Assembly (NCBI RefSeq): GCF_035621475.1
Contig: NZ_CP141799.1
Location: 4,204,501 to 4,268,500, forward strand
Source: Pseudomonas paeninsulae
GTDB taxonomy: Bacteria; Pseudomonadota; Gammaproteobacteria; Pseudomonadales; Pseudomonadaceae
Direction: 5' to 3'
Length of the DNA: 64,000 nt
Part shown: positions 21,708-33,009 of the stretch, piece by piece
Layout: each line of letters opens with the position of its first letter
Numbering within the stretch: position 1 is the stretch's first letter
Notes under the pieces: generated by a model
The model's database searches: none
Told to the model about the DNA's origin: nothing
What the model saw: only the letters and a program-made list of their open reading frames with translations
Program-made: the position numbers and the translations under genes

Positions 21708-23150
21708 CTAGGAGCCTGTGCCGCCGACGGTAATCGCATCGATCTTCAGGGTCGGCTGGCCGACGCCGACCGGCACCGATTGACCGTCCTTGCCGCAGGT
21801 GCCGACGCCGCTGTCCAGGGCCAGGTCGTTGCCGACCATCGATACCCGGCTCATGGCCTCGGGGCCGTTGCCGATCAGGGTGGCGCCCTTGACCGGCGCG
21901 GTGATCTTGCCGTCTTCGATCAGGTAGGCCTCGCTGGTGGAGAAGACGAACTTGCCGCTGGTAATGTCGACCTGGCCGCCGCCGAGGTTGGCGCAGTAAA
22001 TGCCTTTCTTCACCGAGCGGATGATTTCTTCCGGGTCGCTTTCCCCAGCCAGCATGTAGGTATTGGTCATCCGCGGCATCGGCAGGTGCGCGTAGGATTC
22101 GCGGCGACCGTTGCCGGTGCGTGCCAGCCCCATCAGGCGGGCGTTCAGCTTGTCCTGCATATAGCCCTTGAGCACGCCGTTCTCGATCAGCGTGGTGCAC
22201 TGCGTCGGCGTGCCTTCGTCATCCACGCTGAGCGAGCCACGACGCCCGACCAGAGTGCCGTCGTCGACGATGGTGCACAGGCTGGAGGCGACCTTCTCGC
22301 CCATGCGCCCGCTGTAGGCGGAACTGCCCTTGCGATTGAAATCGCCTTCCAGGCCATGGCCGACCGCCTCGTGCAGCAGCACGCCGGACCAACCGGCGCC
22401 CATCACCACCGGCAGGGTGCCGGCTGGCGCGGGAATCGCTTCGAGATTGACCAGGGCCTGGCGCAGCGCTTCGCGGGCATAACCCATGGCGCGATCCTCG
22501 CTCATGAAGTAGCGGTAGTCGCTACGCCCACCACCACCATGGCTGCCACGCTCGCGGCGGCCGTTCTGCTCGACGATCACGCTGACATTGAAACGCACCA
22601 GCGGACGAATATCGACGCCCAGGCTGCCGTCCTGCGCCGCCACCAGAATGCGATCCCAGACCCCGGCGAGACTGACCGTGACCTGCTTGATCCGCGAATC
22701 GAGAGCACGCGTGGCCACATCGATCTGCTTGAGCAACTCGACCTTCTGCGCCCGACCGATTACGTCCAGCGGGTTTTCCGCTGCATACAAGGCAGTGACC
22801 TGCGGGCTGCTGAAGGCCTGCACCCGCGCGTTCTGCCCGGCGCGGGCAATCGAGCGGGCCGCACGGGCGGCCTGGGTCAGTGCCTCGGCGGTGATGGCAT
22901 TGCTGTAGGCAAACCCGGTTTTCTCGCCGGACTGGGCACGCACACCGACGCCCTGATCCAGATTGAAACTGCCTTCCTTGACGATGCCGTCCTCCAGCAC
23001 CCAGGTCTCGGACACCTGGCTCTGGAAATACAGATCGGCAGCATCGATACCGGGGCCGGACAACTCGCCCAGCACCCCTGGTAGATGGTCGAGGGTCAAG
23101 CCGCCTGGGCCCAACAGGTGCTCACTGACGGATAACAACATCTCGCTCAT
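21708..23150 (-). CDS. tldD: Metalloprotease TldD
   Basis: Zinc metalloprotease subunit of TldD/TldE. The HEAVGH zinc motif is at residues 260-265 in [13 protein letters not shown]. Further family segments are [13 protein letters not shown] and the C-terminal GMCGK-like [20 protein letters not shown], followed by ITVGGTGS. 480 residues, full length. It is followed leftward by pmbA beyond darP, and the nitrilase-family gene sits 36 bp upstream, so a nitrilase-tldD transcript is likely. Confidence 0.96.
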   Translation of the reverse strand: MSEMLLSVSEHLLGPGGLTLDHLPGVLGELSGPGIDAADLYFQSQVSETWVLEDGIVKEGSFNLDQGVGVRAQSGEKTGFAYSNAITAEALTQAARAARSIARAGQNARVQAFSSPQVTALYAAENPLDVIGRAQKVELLKQIDVATRALDSRIKQVTVSLAGVWDRILVAAQDGSLGVDIRPLVRFNVSVIVEQNGRRERGSHGGGGRSDYRYFMSEDRAMGYAREALRQALVNLEAIPAPAGTLPVVMGAGWSGVLLHEAVGHGLEGDFNRKGSSAYSGRMGEKVASSLCTIVDDGTLVGRRGSLSVDDEGTPTQCTTLIENGVLKGYMQDKLNARLMGLARTGNGRRESYAHLPMPRMTNTYMLAGESDPEEIIRSVKKGIYCANLGGGQVDITSGKFVFSTSEAYLIEDGKITAPVKGATLIGNGPEAMSRVSMVGNDLALDSGVGTCGKDGQSVPVGVGQPTLKIDAITVGGTGS

Positions 23151-23186
23151 AACTGCTTCATCTCGTTCATGGCTGTTTCATCTCGT

Positions 23187-24041
23187 TCATGACTGTTCCA
23201 AACCAGGCAGCCGTGGTTCGGCCGCTGCAAAAAATCGTTTATGCCGGCTTACCGGCATGCGTTGGCGAATCGCCGCCTGCTCGACGGCATCGCGGCTAGC
23301 CAGCAAGACCGCTTCGCCTTGCGCCTGCTCGGCCAACATCCGACCCCAGGGATCGACGATGGCCGAATGGCCGAAGGTCTCGCGCCCGCCGGGATGAATG
23401 CCGCCCTGACCGGCGGCCAGCAGGTAACACTGGGTCTCGATGGCCCGGGCCCGCACCAGTATCTGCCAATGCGCCGCACCGGTCAGCGCGGTAAAGGCCG
23501 CCGGTACGCTGATCAACTCAGCCCCGGCGTCACGCAGGGCGCCATACAACTCAGGGAAACGCAGGTCGTAGCAAACCGTCAACCCCAGGCGCCCAACGGG
23601 GGTATCGACCACCACGACCTGGCTGCCGTGGGCAAAATCATCGGACTCGCGGTAACGGCCCTGGCTGTCGCCGACCTCCACATCGAACAGGTGCAGCTTG
23701 TCGTAGCGCGCAACCTGCTCGCCATGCTCGTCGAGCAACAGGCAACAGGCCCGCGCCTTTGCCTCGGGCTGACCTGCGGGCGGCAAGGGCAAGGTACCGG
23801 CCACTATCCATAACTTGAGGTCGCGGGCGGCCTGTTTCAACCAGGGCAGGATCGGCCCTTCACCGCGCGCTTCGCTGCGGCCCAGCGCGGCTAGGTCGCG
23901 GCGCCCCATGGCGGCGAAGTTCTCCGGCAATACCGCCAGGCGCGCTCCGCCCGCCGCGGCCTGCTCAAGCAGACGCCGGGCCTGGAGCAGATTGGCCGGC
24001 ACATCGTCCCGGCTGACCATTTGAATCACCGCAAGGGTCAT
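23187..24041 (-). CDS. Carbon-nitrogen hydrolase (nitrilase family, Nit-type)
   Basis: Cytoplasmic nitrilase-superfamily amidase with the complete Glu-Lys-Cys triad: Glu40 (VLPENF), Lys115 (YDKLHLFDVEV) and Cys157 (TVCYDLRFPEL). 284 residues. The pattern resembles Nit1/YbeM-type enzymes, which hydrolyse deaminated glutathione as a metabolite-repair step, but substrate cannot be read from sequence. It lies between yhdP and tldD on the same strand; this order I recall as conserved in Pseudomonas. Confidence 0.9.
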   Translation of the reverse strand: MTLAVIQMVSRDDVPANLLQARRLLEQAAAGGARLAVLPENFAAMGRRDLAALGRSEARGEGPILPWLKQAARDLKLWIVAGTLPLPPAGQPEAKARACCLLLDEHGEQVARYDKLHLFDVEVGDSQGRYRESDDFAHGSQVVVVDTPVGRLGLTVCYDLRFPELYGALRDAGAELISVPAAFTALTGAAHWQILVRARAIETQCYLLAAGQGGIHPGGRETFGHSAIVDPWGRMLAEQAQGEAVLLASRDAVEQAAIRQRMPVSRHKRFFAAAEPRLPGLEQS

Positions 24042-24134
24042 GCGCGCTCCAGGTCGGTGAGTGGTTGGATCTTCAGCTTACAAGCCATGGCCATCGGCTG
24101 CATCGCCTGGCGCAGCGGTTTTTTCAACAACCTG

Positions 24135-27100
24135 TCAGCGCGACTTCTCGAAAGGCTTGTCGAACGTGATCTGTGGATCCTGCCAACGGCCTTTGACGCT
24201 GTATTGCACACTGGCAAAACGTGCCACGCGATCGCCCAGCAGCTTGTCCACCAGAAATAACGCCCCGCCAATCGCCGGTGCGCCGACGATCAACGCCGCC
24301 AGCGGCAAGTTGTTGGTCACCGGCAAGGTCACCAGCAGCTTGGCATCGACCAGGTCATCGGCCAGGTTCAGGGTGCCGTCCAGCTCCAGATTGCTCGATG
24401 GCCCGGTCAGGGTAATGGGTTTGCGAGTGACGTACACCCCGTCGCTGGCGACCAGTAGCCCCTTGACCCGGTCATAGCTCAAGCCCTTGCCGAGCAGGTC
24501 GGAAAAGTCCAGGCGCAGACGGCGGCCAATCGAGTTGAAATTGAGCAGGCCAAATACCCGCAGCGCCGATGCAGGGCCTTGCACTTCAGTGAACTGGCCC
24601 TTGCGCAAGGTTGCATCCAGGCTGCCGGAAAAGCGCTTCAGACTGATCCACGCCGGCGAACCCGGCCAACGCCCATCGACATCCAGATGAAAGCTTTCAC
24701 TGCTGGCCGTCGGCGCAAAGTCCCAGGCCAGCAGCACATCGGCCAGGTCCTTGCCCTGCAGGCGCCCCTTGTACCAACTGCTGCTGGCATCTGCCGTACC
24801 CTGCCAACCGGCGCGACCGGTCAGCTGCAAGCCTTTCAGATTCAGATCCAGGTCGTTGAACTGCACCCCCCTAGCGCTCGGTCGCGCTTTCAGCGACCAC
24901 GCGCCCAGCGCCTCGGTACCTTGCAGCACCTGATCGATGTGCAGATCGAGAAGCGGAATCTGCCGCGGGTCGACGCCAAGCAACGGGTCCGGCTTGTCCT
25001 CGACCGCGGCATCCTTGGCGGCGGCCGCCGGCAAACGCAGGTACTCCAGGTTGACCGCGATAGGCGTCGCGTCGGCGTCCGGCAAGTCGACCCGACCTTT
25101 CAATAGCTGGCTATCCAGGTGAAGCAACCAAGCTGCAGGCGCACGCTTAAGCTGTACCCCGAGGTTGTCGACAGTGCTGCCAAAGCCGCTGAATCGACCG
25201 ATCTGCAGCTGTGCATCCTTGAACACCTGCTGCGCATCCTCGCGCGCCACACCGGCATAAGGCTTGAGCGCCGCCTGCCAGGCCGGCCAATCCAGTTCGC
25301 GGACTTGCCCACGCAAGCGCACACCCTTCGCCGCCGGCAACAGCGCCGGGCCGTCACCCAGACGCAGTTCGCCGCGGCCCTCGGCTAACTGGCCGGGCGG
25401 TGCCGCAAAGGCCAGACTCGCCAGATCGGCATAATCCAGCCAATAGCGGCGCTCGGCGCCATTCAAGGTCATGCGCCAATCGGCATAACCTTCCTCGCTG
25501 GCGCTTTTGCCGAAGGGCGCTGGTAGTGCGACGGCCACCCCCTGGAGATTGGAATCCACGCGCAGCTGGCTGTCGACCCCATCCAGAGTCAGGCGCAGGC
25601 GATAGGGCAAGGTACCGCTCAGAGGCAGCGGTGCGGTCACGCCCAGCCAAGCCGTCAGGTTGCTCAGCGGCACCTGCCCGCCGGCCTCGATCTGGGTGCG
25701 CGCCTGGCCGCGGGTACCCTCCGCGATTGCCTTGCCCCGCACGGCATGGCCGAGGACTTGCGCGCGAATGTCCGGGGCACTCAAGCCACTGGCCGTGTCA
25801 TAGCGAAAAGCCCCCTTGAGCTGGCTGAGCTCCAGCTCGGGAGTGCGCAACTGCAGCCGCGCACCTTTGGTGGCGAAGTCGACTATCACGTCCGCGTCCG
25901 CTGCCTGCCCCTTGCGCAGCGGCAGATCGAGTTTCAGCCTACCCGATAACGGCCCCTCGCCCTGCCAGCCGGCGAACGTCTCGGCAGTGCCCATGGGTGC
26001 ATCCTGGAGTATCTTCAGGGCATCGACGACGTTGCTTTCCAGCTCGCTGGTCAACCGCAGCCGCAGTGCCTGCCCCGGCGCTGCGTGGGGGATGTCAGCC
26101 TCGGCATTGCGCACCCGACTATCGAGTATGCGCCCCTCGGCCACCCGTACCCGCACGCCGCTGTCTTCGATGAACACATCGCCACGTGCCTCGCGCAGTG
26201 CCGGCCAACCCGGCTGGAAGGCCAGCTCGGCATCTTCCACGGCGAAGAACAGGCTGAGGCTGCGCGCGGAATCGGCGGAGCCCTTGATCAGCGAACCCTG
26301 AAATTGAAAATAGCCTTCATTGACCTTGCCGCCGCGAATCGCGCTTTTCAACCAGTCAGCCAGTTGCGGACTAAAGTCAGGTGCACGGGTCGGCAGGTAT
26401 TTCTCGGTATAACGCGCGTCGCCGTTACGCAGACCCACACGCAGATCCATGTAGTCCTCGGCCTCGGGATCGAACATCAGACGGATCAGGAAGTCACCGG
26501 CAACTGGCCCCTCCTCACCGACCACTTGCAAATAGGGGCTGCGCAGGGTGAAGGCCTGCTCATCCAGTTGCCAGGTCAGCCGGGCGTTGGCCTGGCTATA
26601 CAGCCAGGGTTTGGGGAACAACGTATCCAGGTGCAGGGAGAAATTCTCTGCTGCCAGGCGCAGCTCGCCCTGCCCCAGGTCACCGGCCACACTGCCGCTG
26701 ATGTTTTCTGCCGCGGGCGAAGCCAAATAGGCGGCAAAGCCGATGCGCTCGAGATTGGCGGCGAACTGCAGGCGCTTGTCGCCTTCGGCCTGCGGCCGGT
26801 AGTCCACCTGGATGTTGCGCAAGGCCCCCTGCGGCTGCAGGCTTTCGAGCAGCGCCAGACTCTTGTCCGGCAAGGGCGCCAGGGCCTTGACCAGCGGTAG
26901 CAGCGGCGCCAAGTCGAGGCGATCGGCGCCAAGCGACCACTGTTCTTCGGCTTCAGTACTGCCCTGAAGATGACTGATACCCAGCTGCACCTCGCCCCAG
27001 CGGGTCTCCCCCTGGCTCAGGGCGAGATCGTCCAGCAGCAGCTCGAAGCCCAGCTCGGTGCGGTTGAAATAGGCGTTGAGGGCGAGGTTCTGCACCTGCG

Positions 27101-27968
27101 CCGCCTCACGCTCGCGATAGGCAGCGACCACTTGCGGCGCATGCAGGCGGCTAACGGCACGCTGCAAGGCACCATCGGCCCAGTCCAGCCAGACTTCACC
27201 GCCGGCCTGCAACTGCTCAAGGCGCCACTCGCGCGTCACGCTCGGCGGCAACCAGCGCGCCCAATCGCTTTGCGGCAGACTCAGGTACAGGTTGGCCTGC
27301 GCCTCGCGCCAGCGCTCGGCTCGCATGCGCGTGCGCAGTTGCACGGCAACCGGCTGGCCATCGGGGAGCAGTAGGCGCGCATCCAGACGCTGGCGACTCG
27401 CGCCATTGCGCAGGGTCAGGTTGACGTACGTCAGGGTAACGGCCGGCCGCTCATGGGCTTCCAGGGTCACCTGGCTGTTCAGCAGCGACACCCGGTTCAC
27501 CGCTTGCAACTGCTGCAATACCTGAGCGACATCCAGGGCTGCGGGCTCACTGCGCTGCGGCAGCCCCTTCAACGTCCAAGCGCCCTGCTCGTCCTGGTGC
27601 AGACTGAACTGCAAGCCATCCAATTCAAGATTGGCCAGCCGCGGCTCGCGCGCAAACAGGCTGGCGAACGGGTCCAGCGTCAGGCGTACCTGATCCAGAC
27701 GCAGCGCGCTGACACCTTCGCCCAGCTGCACGTCATGGGCGATCAACAGCGGCACGAAGCCCTGCCAGCGCCCCTCCAGTCTGCCGATACGCAGCGGCAT
27801 GCCGAGCGCCGCGGAGGCCTGGTCTTCAGCCTCCAGGCGATATTCGGCGACCCACGGCACCAACTCGCGACCGAGGCTGACATACAGCGCCGCCAGCACC
27901 AGGCCCAGTGCGCACAAGCCCAGCCCCCAGCGCAACGCCACCACCAACAAACGGGCCAGAAGCGCCAT
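24135..27968 (-). CDS. yhdP: YhdP-family AsmA-like giant envelope protein
   Basis: 1277-residue protein with one N-terminal membrane anchor (about residues 8-28) and a very long periplasmic part of the AsmA/DUF3971 type. It ends in a conserved AsmA-like C terminus (LLVTLPVTNNLPLAALIVGAPAIGGALFLVDKLLGD) and a WQDPQITFDKPF tail. E. coli YhdP is one of the bridge-like proteins that move phospholipids to the outer membrane, so it is a functional companion to the mla genes earlier in the window. It is 93 bp upstream of the nitrilase gene and 31 bp after rng, so likely co-transcribed. Confidence 0.93.
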   Translation of the reverse strand: MALLARLLVVALRWGLGLCALGLVLAALYVSLGRELVPWVAEYRLEAEDQASAALGMPLRIGRLEGRWQGFVPLLIAHDVQLGEGVSALRLDQVRLTLDPFASLFAREPRLANLELDGLQFSLHQDEQGAWTLKGLPQRSEPAALDVAQVLQQLQAVNRVSLLNSQVTLEAHERPAVTLTYVNLTLRNGASRQRLDARLLLPDGQPVAVQLRTRMRAERWREAQANLYLSLPQSDWARWLPPSVTREWRLEQLQAGGEVWLDWADGALQRAVSRLHAPQVVAAYREREAAQVQNLALNAYFNRTELGFELLLDDLALSQGETRWGEVQLGISHLQGSTEAEEQWSLGADRLDLAPLLPLVKALAPLPDKSLALLESLQPQGALRNIQVDYRPQAEGDKRLQFAANLERIGFAAYLASPAAENISGSVAGDLGQGELRLAAENFSLHLDTLFPKPWLYSQANARLTWQLDEQAFTLRSPYLQVVGEEGPVAGDFLIRLMFDPEAEDYMDLRVGLRNGDARYTEKYLPTRAPDFSPQLADWLKSAIRGGKVNEGYFQFQGSLIKGSADSARSLSLFFAVEDAELAFQPGWPALREARGDVFIEDSGVRVRVAEGRILDSRVRNAEADIPHAAPGQALRLRLTSELESNVVDALKILQDAPMGTAETFAGWQGEGPLSGRLKLDLPLRKGQAADADVIVDFATKGARLQLRTPELELSQLKGAFRYDTASGLSAPDIRAQVLGHAVRGKAIAEGTRGQARTQIEAGGQVPLSNLTAWLGVTAPLPLSGTLPYRLRLTLDGVDSQLRVDSNLQGVAVALPAPFGKSASEEGYADWRMTLNGAERRYWLDYADLASLAFAAPPGQLAEGRGELRLGDGPALLPAAKGVRLRGQVRELDWPAWQAALKPYAGVAREDAQQVFKDAQLQIGRFSGFGSTVDNLGVQLKRAPAAWLLHLDSQLLKGRVDLPDADATPIAVNLEYLRLPAAAAKDAAVEDKPDPLLGVDPRQIPLLDLHIDQVLQGTEALGAWSLKARPSARGVQFNDLDLNLKGLQLTGRAGWQGTADASSSWYKGRLQGKDLADVLLAWDFAPTASSESFHLDVDGRWPGSPAWISLKRFSGSLDATLRKGQFTEVQGPASALRVFGLLNFNSIGRRLRLDFSDLLGKGLSYDRVKGLLVASDGVYVTRKPITLTGPSSNLELDGTLNLADDLVDAKLLVTLPVTNNLPLAALIVGAPAIGGALFLVDKLLGDRVARFASVQYSVKGRWQDPQITFDKPFEKSR

Positions 27969-27999
27969 TCAGTTCATACCTTGAACACGGCCGACGGAT

Positions 28000-29457
28000 T
28001 CACAGCAGCACCACATCGTATTGCTCCTGGGAGTAAATCGTCTCGACCTGAAATTTGATGGTCCGGCCGATAAAGGCTTCGAGATCGGCAACATTGCCCG
28101 ACTCTTCGTCGAGCAGGCGATCCACCACTTTCTGGTTGGCCAGCACGCGATAGCCCTCGGCCTGGTAGGCCCGCGCCTCACGCAGAATCTCGCGGAATAT
28201 CTCGTAGCAGGTGGTTTCCGGGGTCTTCATCTTGCCGCGTCCCTGGCAGCAGCCGCAGGGCTCGCAGAGTATCTGCTCGAGGCTCTCGCGCGTGCGCTTG
28301 CGGGTCATCTGCACCAGGCCCAACTCGGTGAGTCCGATGATGTTGGTCTTGGCGTGATCGCGCTCCAGCTGTTTTTCCAGGGTTCGCAACACCTGGCGTT
28401 GGTGCTCTTCATCTTCCATATCGATGAAGTCGATGATGATGATGCCGCCAAGATTGCGCAGGCGCAGTTGCCGAGCGATGGCAGTGGCCGCTTCAAGATT
28501 GGTCTTGAAGATAGTCTCTTCGAGGGTGCGGTGACCGACGAAGGCACCGGTATTGACGTCGATGGTGCTCATCGCCTCGGCCGGGTCGATGATCAGGTAA
28601 CCACCGGATTTCAGCGATACCTTGCGCTCCAGCGCCCGCTGGATCTCGTCTTCGACGCCGTACAAATCAAAAATCGGCCGTTCGCCCGGGTAGTGCTCCA
28701 GACGATCGGCGATTTCCGGCATCAGCTCGGCGACGAACAGGCTGATCTTCTGAAAGGTTTCCCGCGAGTCGATGCGGATTTTCTCGGTGCGCATGCCGAC
28801 CAGGTCGCGCAGGGTGCGCAAGGCCAGGCTGAGATCTTCGTAGATCACCGAAGGAGCCGGGGCGCTCTGCTTCTGCGCCGCAATCTGATCCCACAGGCGG
28901 CGCAGGTAGCGGATATCGACCAGAATTTCGTCGGCGCCCACACCATCGGCGGCGGTGCGCAGGATAAAGCCGCCAGCCTCGGCGATGCCTTCAGCCGCCA
29001 CGCAGTCCGCCACCACTTGCTTGAGGCGTTCGCGCTCGGCTTCGTCCTCGATCCTCAGTGAGATGCCGACATGACTGGTCCGCGGCATGTACACCAGATA
29101 GCGCGAGGGGATCGATAACTGCGTGGTCAGCCGTGCGCCCTTGCTGCCGATCGGATCCTTGGTGACCTGCACTACCAAGGCCTGGCCTTCATGCACCAGG
29201 GCGCTGATGCTTTCCACCGCACTGCCTTCACGGCTGGAAATTTCCGCGGCATGAATAAAGGCAGCGCGATCCAGGCCGATGTCGACGAACGCCGCCTGCA
29301 TGCCCGGCAACACCCGCACCACCTTGCCCTTGTAAATGTTGCCGACGATACCGCGCTTCTGCGTGCGCTCGACGTGTACCTCTTGCAGCACACCGTTTTC
29401 CACTACCGCTACGCGCGACTCCATCGGCGTGATATTGATCAGGATCTCTTCACTCAT
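28000..29457 (-). CDS. rng: Ribonuclease G
   Basis: Endoribonuclease of the RNase E/G family that matures the 16S rRNA 5' end and trims some mRNAs. The N-terminal S1 domain (about residues 35-125) follows MSEEILINITPMESRVAVVENG. The catalytic DNase I-like part contains IDVNTGAFVG and IIIDFIDMEDEEHQ, and the Zn-link cysteines are in CEPCGCCQGRG at about residues 398-408. 485 residues, no RNase E-type C-terminal scaffold. It sits downstream of maf, as in many gammaproteobacteria. Confidence 0.97.
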   Translation of the reverse strand: MSEEILINITPMESRVAVVENGVLQEVHVERTQKRGIVGNIYKGKVVRVLPGMQAAFVDIGLDRAAFIHAAEISSREGSAVESISALVHEGQALVVQVTKDPIGSKGARLTTQLSIPSRYLVYMPRTSHVGISLRIEDEAERERLKQVVADCVAAEGIAEAGGFILRTAADGVGADEILVDIRYLRRLWDQIAAQKQSAPAPSVIYEDLSLALRTLRDLVGMRTEKIRIDSRETFQKISLFVAELMPEIADRLEHYPGERPIFDLYGVEDEIQRALERKVSLKSGGYLIIDPAEAMSTIDVNTGAFVGHRTLEETIFKTNLEAATAIARQLRLRNLGGIIIIDFIDMEDEEHQRQVLRTLEKQLERDHAKTNIIGLTELGLVQMTRKRTRESLEQILCEPCGCCQGRGKMKTPETTCYEIFREILREARAYQAEGYRVLANQKVVDRLLDEESGNVADLEAFIGRTIKFQVETIYSQEQYDVVLL

Positions 29458-29524
29458 GGCTCTATCTCTGTTCCGGCGAAGCGGCGAACCGGGGGGAACC
29501 CAAGCCTTCAGCGCAAGGATTCAC

Positions 29525-30145
29525 TCACCCGCGGCCAGCGCTCTCTTGACTATGGACTGGCAGCGTCTGCCAGCACGGAATGCTGAATTCTGCGAGCAAC
29601 TCGGCGGTTTCGCACAGGGGCAAGCCCACCACGGCCGAGTAACTGCCCTGCAACTGGCTGACGAACACTGCCGCCAGCCCTTGAATACCATAACTGCCAG
29701 CCTTGTCCCGGGGCTCGCCGGTGGCCCAATACGCCTCGATCTCTGCACGGCTCAACTGCCGAAAGCTCACCCGACTGCTGACCACCCGCGCAGCCACCTT
29801 GGCAGTCGACGCCAGGGCCACCGCCGTCAGCACCTGATGCTCGCGACCGGACAGCGCGCTCAGGGTCGCCACGGCTTCGTCGCGATCCTGTGGCTTGCCG
29901 AGAATCTGCCCATCGAGGACCACCGCGGTATCGGCACCGAGTACTACAGCATCACCCGGATCAACCAAGACGGCCAGTCCGGCCTGCGCTTTGGCGCGGG
30001 CCAGACGCTCTACATAGGCGCTGGGTGACTCGTTTGGCAATGAATTTTCATCGACGGGGACGATTTGCGTGATGAAGGGCACACCGATCTGGGCCAATAA
30101 TTCGCTACGTCGCGGCGACCCGGACGCCAGATAAAGCGTAGTCAT
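29525..30145 (-). CDS. Maf-family nucleotide pyrophosphatase
   Basis: House-cleaning Maf/YhdE-type enzyme that hydrolyses non-canonical or pyrimidine nucleoside triphosphates such as dTTP/UTP. The N-terminal [14 protein letters not shown] loop is the family signature, and the [18 protein letters not shown] and [15 protein letters not shown] motifs follow. 206 residues from ATG 30145. The frame stays open far upstream across mreD, but that stretch is not homologous-looking. It lies between mreD and rng, a common mreBCD-maf-rng order. Confidence 0.95.
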   Translation of the reverse strand: MTTLYLASGSPRRSELLAQIGVPFITQIVPVDENSLPNESPSAYVERLARAKAQAGLAVLVDPGDAVVLGADTAVVLDGQILGKPQDRDEAVATLSALSGREHQVLTAVALASTAKVAARVVSSRVSFRQLSRAEIEAYWATGEPRDKAGSYGIQGLAAVFVSQLQGSYSAVVGLPLCETAELLAEFSIPCWQTLPVHSQESAGRG

Positions 30146-30186
30146 GCGGACTTCTCCCTGTCGAGTTCGTGCAGGGCCAGCCGCAC

Positions 30187-30675
30187 TCAATTGACGCTGA
30201 GGCGTTTGTGCACACCGCGCAGGATGACACAGACCCATGGCCACAATAGTGCGCTGACCAGTGCTGGCAAGACGAACGCCAGGGTCGGCGGACGGTTGCC
30301 GGTCAAGGCATTGAGCCACAGCTGGACCAGTTGGGCTAGACCGAACACCACCAGCAGCACCATGCTCTGCTGCCACATGGGGAACATGCGCAAGCGCTGC
30401 TGCAGGTTCAATACCAAGAAGATCACCAGGGTCAGAATCAGGGCATTCTGCCCCAGCAGCGTACCGTTCAGCACATCGGCCAACAGGCCGGTGCACCAGG
30501 CCGTGGTCATGCCCACCCGATGGGGCAAGGCCAGCACCCAGTAGGTCAGGAACAACGCCAGCCACAGCGGCCGGCCGACCTCCATGAACTTGGGTAAGCT
30601 GGACACACTGAGCAACAGGGCGAGAGCCAGGCTGAGCCAGATCACCCAGGTATTGCGCGCACGCAAAGCGATCAT
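30187..30675 (-). CDS. mreD: Rod shape-determining protein MreD
   Basis: Small polytopic inner-membrane protein (162 residues, about five helices) of the elongasome; works with MreC and RodA/PBP2 in lateral wall growth. It begins [24 protein letters not shown] and has the central [25 protein letters not shown] typical of MreD. The start overlaps the mreC stop (ATGA). Confidence 0.95.
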   Translation of the reverse strand: MIALRARNTWVIWLSLALALLLSVSSLPKFMEVGRPLWLALFLTYWVLALPHRVGMTTAWCTGLLADVLNGTLLGQNALILTLVIFLVLNLQQRLRMFPMWQQSMVLLVVFGLAQLVQLWLNALTGNRPPTLAFVLPALVSALLWPWVCVILRGVHKRLSVN

Positions 30676-31646
30676 TGGCCAGGCTCCGCTGCAGTGGTGG
30701 ATGAAGTAGCTGGCGCGTCGCTCTGCGCCGCAGGCACTGCCGACGAGTGCGGCGATTGCTCAAGGGACTGCCGATCCACCGCCTCCTGGGCCTCGGCCGA
30801 ATCGCTGGCGCGCTGCTCCGGCGTGCGCGGATCGGTAAACACCAGCAGCATGTAGCGGCTGCGATTGAGGTTGGCGGTCGGCATGGCGCGGACAATCGCG
30901 AACGGCTGACCGGAGTCATGAATCACCTCGGTGACCACCGCCACCGGATAGCCGGCCGGAAAACGCTGGCCCAGCCCGGAGCTGAGCAGCAGATCGCCTT
31001 CCTTGATATCCGCAGTATCGGCCACATGGCGCAACTCCAGGCGCTCCGGATTGCCGGTGCCAGTGGCGATCGCGCGCAGGCCATTGCGGTTGACCTGTAC
31101 CGGGATGCTATGGGTGGTGTCGGTGAGCAGCAGCACCCGCGAGGTGTAGGGCATCACCTCGACCACCTGGCCCATCAGGCCGCGTGCATCGAGTACCGGC
31201 TGGCCGAGCAGCACGCCGTCTTTGGCGCCCTTGTCGATCAGGATGCGGTGGGTGAAGGGGTTGGGGTCGATACCGATCAGCTCGGTGGCCAACACATCAT
31301 CATCGACCAACGCCGACGAGTTGAGCAGCTCGCGCAAGCGCACATTTTGCTCGGTCAAGGCCGCCAGTTTCTGCAGCCGCCGCTGCATCATCAGGCTTTC
31401 GGCCTTGAGTTTTTCATTCTCGGCCGCCAGGTCGCTGCGCGAACTGAGTTCCTGAGTGGCGCTGTCCCATAGGGTCACCGGCAAACGGCCAAACCAGTAG
31501 ACCGGCTCGACAATAAGACCCAACTGGCTGCGCAACGGCTGCAACACGGTAAGTCGCGCATCCACCACCATCAGCGCAGCCGATAGCACTGTGAACACCA
31601 GCAGGCGTACACCGAGCGAAGGACCTTTGGCAAATAGCGGTTTTAT
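30672..31646 (-). CDS. mreC: Rod shape-determining protein MreC, apparent ATA start
   Basis: Bitopic periplasmic scaffold of the elongasome. One N-terminal helix is followed by a coiled coil ([36 protein letters not shown]) and two beta domains, with a Pro/Ala/Ser-rich tail. No ATG, GTG or TTG lies between the in-frame TGA at 31659-31661 and the conserved N terminus. The codon aligned with the first Met of E. coli MreC (MKPIFSRGPSL) is ATA at 31644-31646, giving (M)[10 protein letters not shown], with GAGAGG 8 bases upstream. That start gives 324 residues. The first canonical start is GTG 31598, inside the membrane helix region. Confidence 0.88.
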   Translation of the reverse strand: MKPLFAKGPSLGVRLLVFTVLSAALMVVDARLTVLQPLRSQLGLIVEPVYWFGRLPVTLWDSATQELSSRSDLAAENEKLKAESLMMQRRLQKLAALTEQNVRLRELLNSSALVDDDVLATELIGIDPNPFTHRILIDKGAKDGVLLGQPVLDARGLMGQVVEVMPYTSRVLLLTDTTHSIPVQVNRNGLRAIATGTGNPERLELRHVADTADIKEGDLLLSSGLGQRFPAGYPVAVVTEVIHDSGQPFAIVRAMPTANLNRSRYMLLVFTDPRTPEQRASDSAEAQEAVDRQSLEQSPHSSAVPAAQSDAPATSSTTAAEPGQ

Positions 31647-31735
31647 GGCGAGTTCCTCTCAAGCGTCAAGCAGCAAACAAAAAGCTGCAAGCGAGTGGAA
31701 ACCCGGCTTGCAGCTCGAGACTTGGCGCAGACGGC

Positions 31736-32785
<1,050 letters not shown>

Positions 32786-32788
32786 CTA

Positions 32789-32876
32789 GGCAACGCGTGG
32801 GTAAAAGCAACGCGCGGGTAACGCGCAGGTAATGTGTGCATAAAGCACGCGCGAGTAACGCGCAGGTAAAAAGTGC
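32789..32876. repeat. Degenerate tandem repeats in the mreB leader
   Basis: Five or so short units built on ACGCGCGGGTA / ACGCGCAGGTAA, spaced 11-26 bases apart, between the mreB promoter candidate and its start. They would lie in the mreB 5' untranslated region. Confidence 0.6.
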
Positions 32877-32881
32877 GGCAA

Positions 32882-32910
32882 ACTCTAACAACGACAGGGA
32901 TTTTGAGCAA
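32882..32910 (-). promoter_or_regulatory. Promoter candidate for mreBCD
   Basis: On the minus strand, TTGCTC (-35), a 17-base spacer and TAGAGT (-10). Transcription would start near 32875, leaving a leader of about 100 nt. Confidence 0.45.
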
Positions 32911-33009
32911 GGCGGCAATATGTTAGATTGCCTGTTTTCGGGGCTTTACCGCTCATCATCGCGGCCTTTGACCACCCAATCACTGAATCCGTTCCCTGCC
33001 CAGCCCCGT

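Noticed and set aside
21780..23084. 434-codon plus-strand ORF opposite tldD
   Set aside because: Antisense shadow of TldD with no ribosome site or family pattern.
30146..30919. Upstream extension of the maf frame through mreD and into mreC
   Set aside because: Off-frame reading of mreD/mreC; the Maf family start is ATG 30145.
31414..31662. TTG-started ORF overlapping the mreC 5' end in another frame
   Set aside because: It uses the mreC ribosome-site region but encodes no MreC-like sequence; the mreC frame itself is intact from ATA 31646.
32789..32876. CRISPR-like array upstream of mreB
   Set aside because: Units are only about 11 bases, uneven in spacing and degenerate; no cas genes are present.
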